Positions 63,184 through 64,000 of a stretch of 64,000 nt of DNA are shown here, piece by piece (position 1 is the first letter of the stretch; every line of letters begins with the position of its first letter). The stretch comes from Trifolium pratense. Lineage: Eukaryota > Streptophyta > Magnoliopsida > Fabales > Fabaceae. The position numbers and the translations under genes were made by a program. The notes under the pieces were generated by a model, which saw nothing but the letters and a program-made list of their open reading frames with translations, had not been told where the DNA came from and did no database searches. The stretch is taken from assembly GCF_020283565.1 (NCBI RefSeq), contig NC_060062.1:25976251-26040250 (forward strand), read 5' to 3'.

Positions 63184-64000
63184 TACTATTCATTAAAAAA
63201 AACTTAGGTTGAGAAATTAAATTGTCTGAATCTTTTTCCCCTTTCAATGTTAGGTCTACACAAATCATGCTCAAATTTTGACCCGGCATAAATCATTTCG
63301 ACTCGGTTTGCTTTAGTTAAAGGATCCATAACCATATACCTGAGGATAATTTCTCATCCTCCTCCCACCCTCCCTCCTTTTTTCACGCGAAAAATTTCTG
63401 GAAACGTTTATTGAATTTTTTTTAGTGTAATTTCAACTAAAATTTACACGGAAAAAACTTTGGGAAACATTTTCAGAAGTTTTCTGAGAAAGAAAAGAAA
63501 TGAGAATTTTTCTATACTAAGATTGATAAGCCCAAAACCAGTGTAGGCTTAAGAGTGACAAGATCCCACATCCGACATTAATGAGCCACGACTCGGGAAA
63601 CCACCCATTAACTCGGCAGTGGTAAGGAAAACAAAAAATGGCCCTTACCCGAGATCGTGAGAGGGAAGAGGAAAACAGTTAAAGGTCTTCTTTTAGTTTC
63701 TTTGACTTATTTATATTTTAAAAATAATTGTTAAAAATATTAGGGTGGAAATTTAAAACAACGACTTCTTATTTATTTCAATTCGAATATCTAAGCTTGT
63801 CACCCCTAAATGATGGTTGATGAACCTAATCATATTTCTACTGCAATACTACATTTTTGTCTCATATGCATTCATCTCACAAAAACTATTGTCCATTTGA
63901 TCAATCGAATTATCATCTAAAAAAGAAGTATTATAAGAGATATTTTACAATAAACGAATCTCAAAAGCTAACTATAATTTGTGTGATTGTGTTTGTTCTT

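Larger units (their letters stand above)
61231..64000. repeat. Array unit copy 8, cut by the window end
   Basis: 2770 bp are visible; the peptide gene would begin about 125 bp beyond the window. Its right half returns to variants seen in copy 1 or 0 but not in copies 2-7 (CCCAAAGATAAG, CATCTACAC, CCCAAAACCAG), together with private changes. Confidence 0.95.

Noticed and set aside
33943..64000. Centromeric or other satellite DNA
   Set aside because: The unit is long (3.5 kb), starts from the flank of a known gene and has few copies, which fits a local tandem duplication rather than a satellite.

Overview
The window is nuclear DNA of a flowering plant. The genes have many short exons and AT-rich introns, and the DNA is full of small plant transposons (TRIM, SINE, MITE, Helitron and CACTA types). 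The repeat style and the RNase H-like remnants suggest a legume, probably Medicago or a close relative; that is inference from style, not a database match. 

Left part (1-22235): three ordinary genes lie on the + strand. They are the 3' end of a peroxisomal NAD carrier of the mitochondrial carrier family (PXN type, 52-5309), the signal peptidase complex subunit SPC25/SPCS2 (8944-12206) and a 693-residue plant-specific protein of unknown function (17089-22235). From memory, these correspond to Arabidopsis At2g39970, At2g39960 and At2g39950, so the block appears to be conserved microsynteny. Intron 2 of the SPC25 gene has AT-AC ends and U12-type signals. The introns and spacers hold a TRIM, a SINE with a target duplication, a short non-autonomous Helitron, several MITEs and RNase H/LINE remnants. 

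Middle (22236-33942): the 3' flank of the third gene carries a small gene on the - strand for a 62-residue secreted cysteine-rich peptide. After it come a second partial copy of the flank (26232-26591), about 6.6 kb of unrelated DNA containing a 5'-truncated but still open C-terminal part of a WDR43/UTP5-like nucleolar protein (30125-32819), and a second copy of the last 0.57 kb of the third gene's coding sequence (33169-33736). 

Right part (33943-64000): a head-to-tail array of a ~3.5 kb unit, seven complete copies plus an eighth cut by the window end. Every complete unit carries the peptide gene with its own TATA box and poly(A) signal, a broken RNase H remnant and a 398-bp CACTA-like insertion that is absent from the unduplicated copy. 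Copy 5 also contains a 2789-bp solo LTR with a perfect 5-bp target duplication, which exactly explains its extra length. The window holds eight intact peptide genes (one outside the array, seven inside), and the array continues beyond the right edge.
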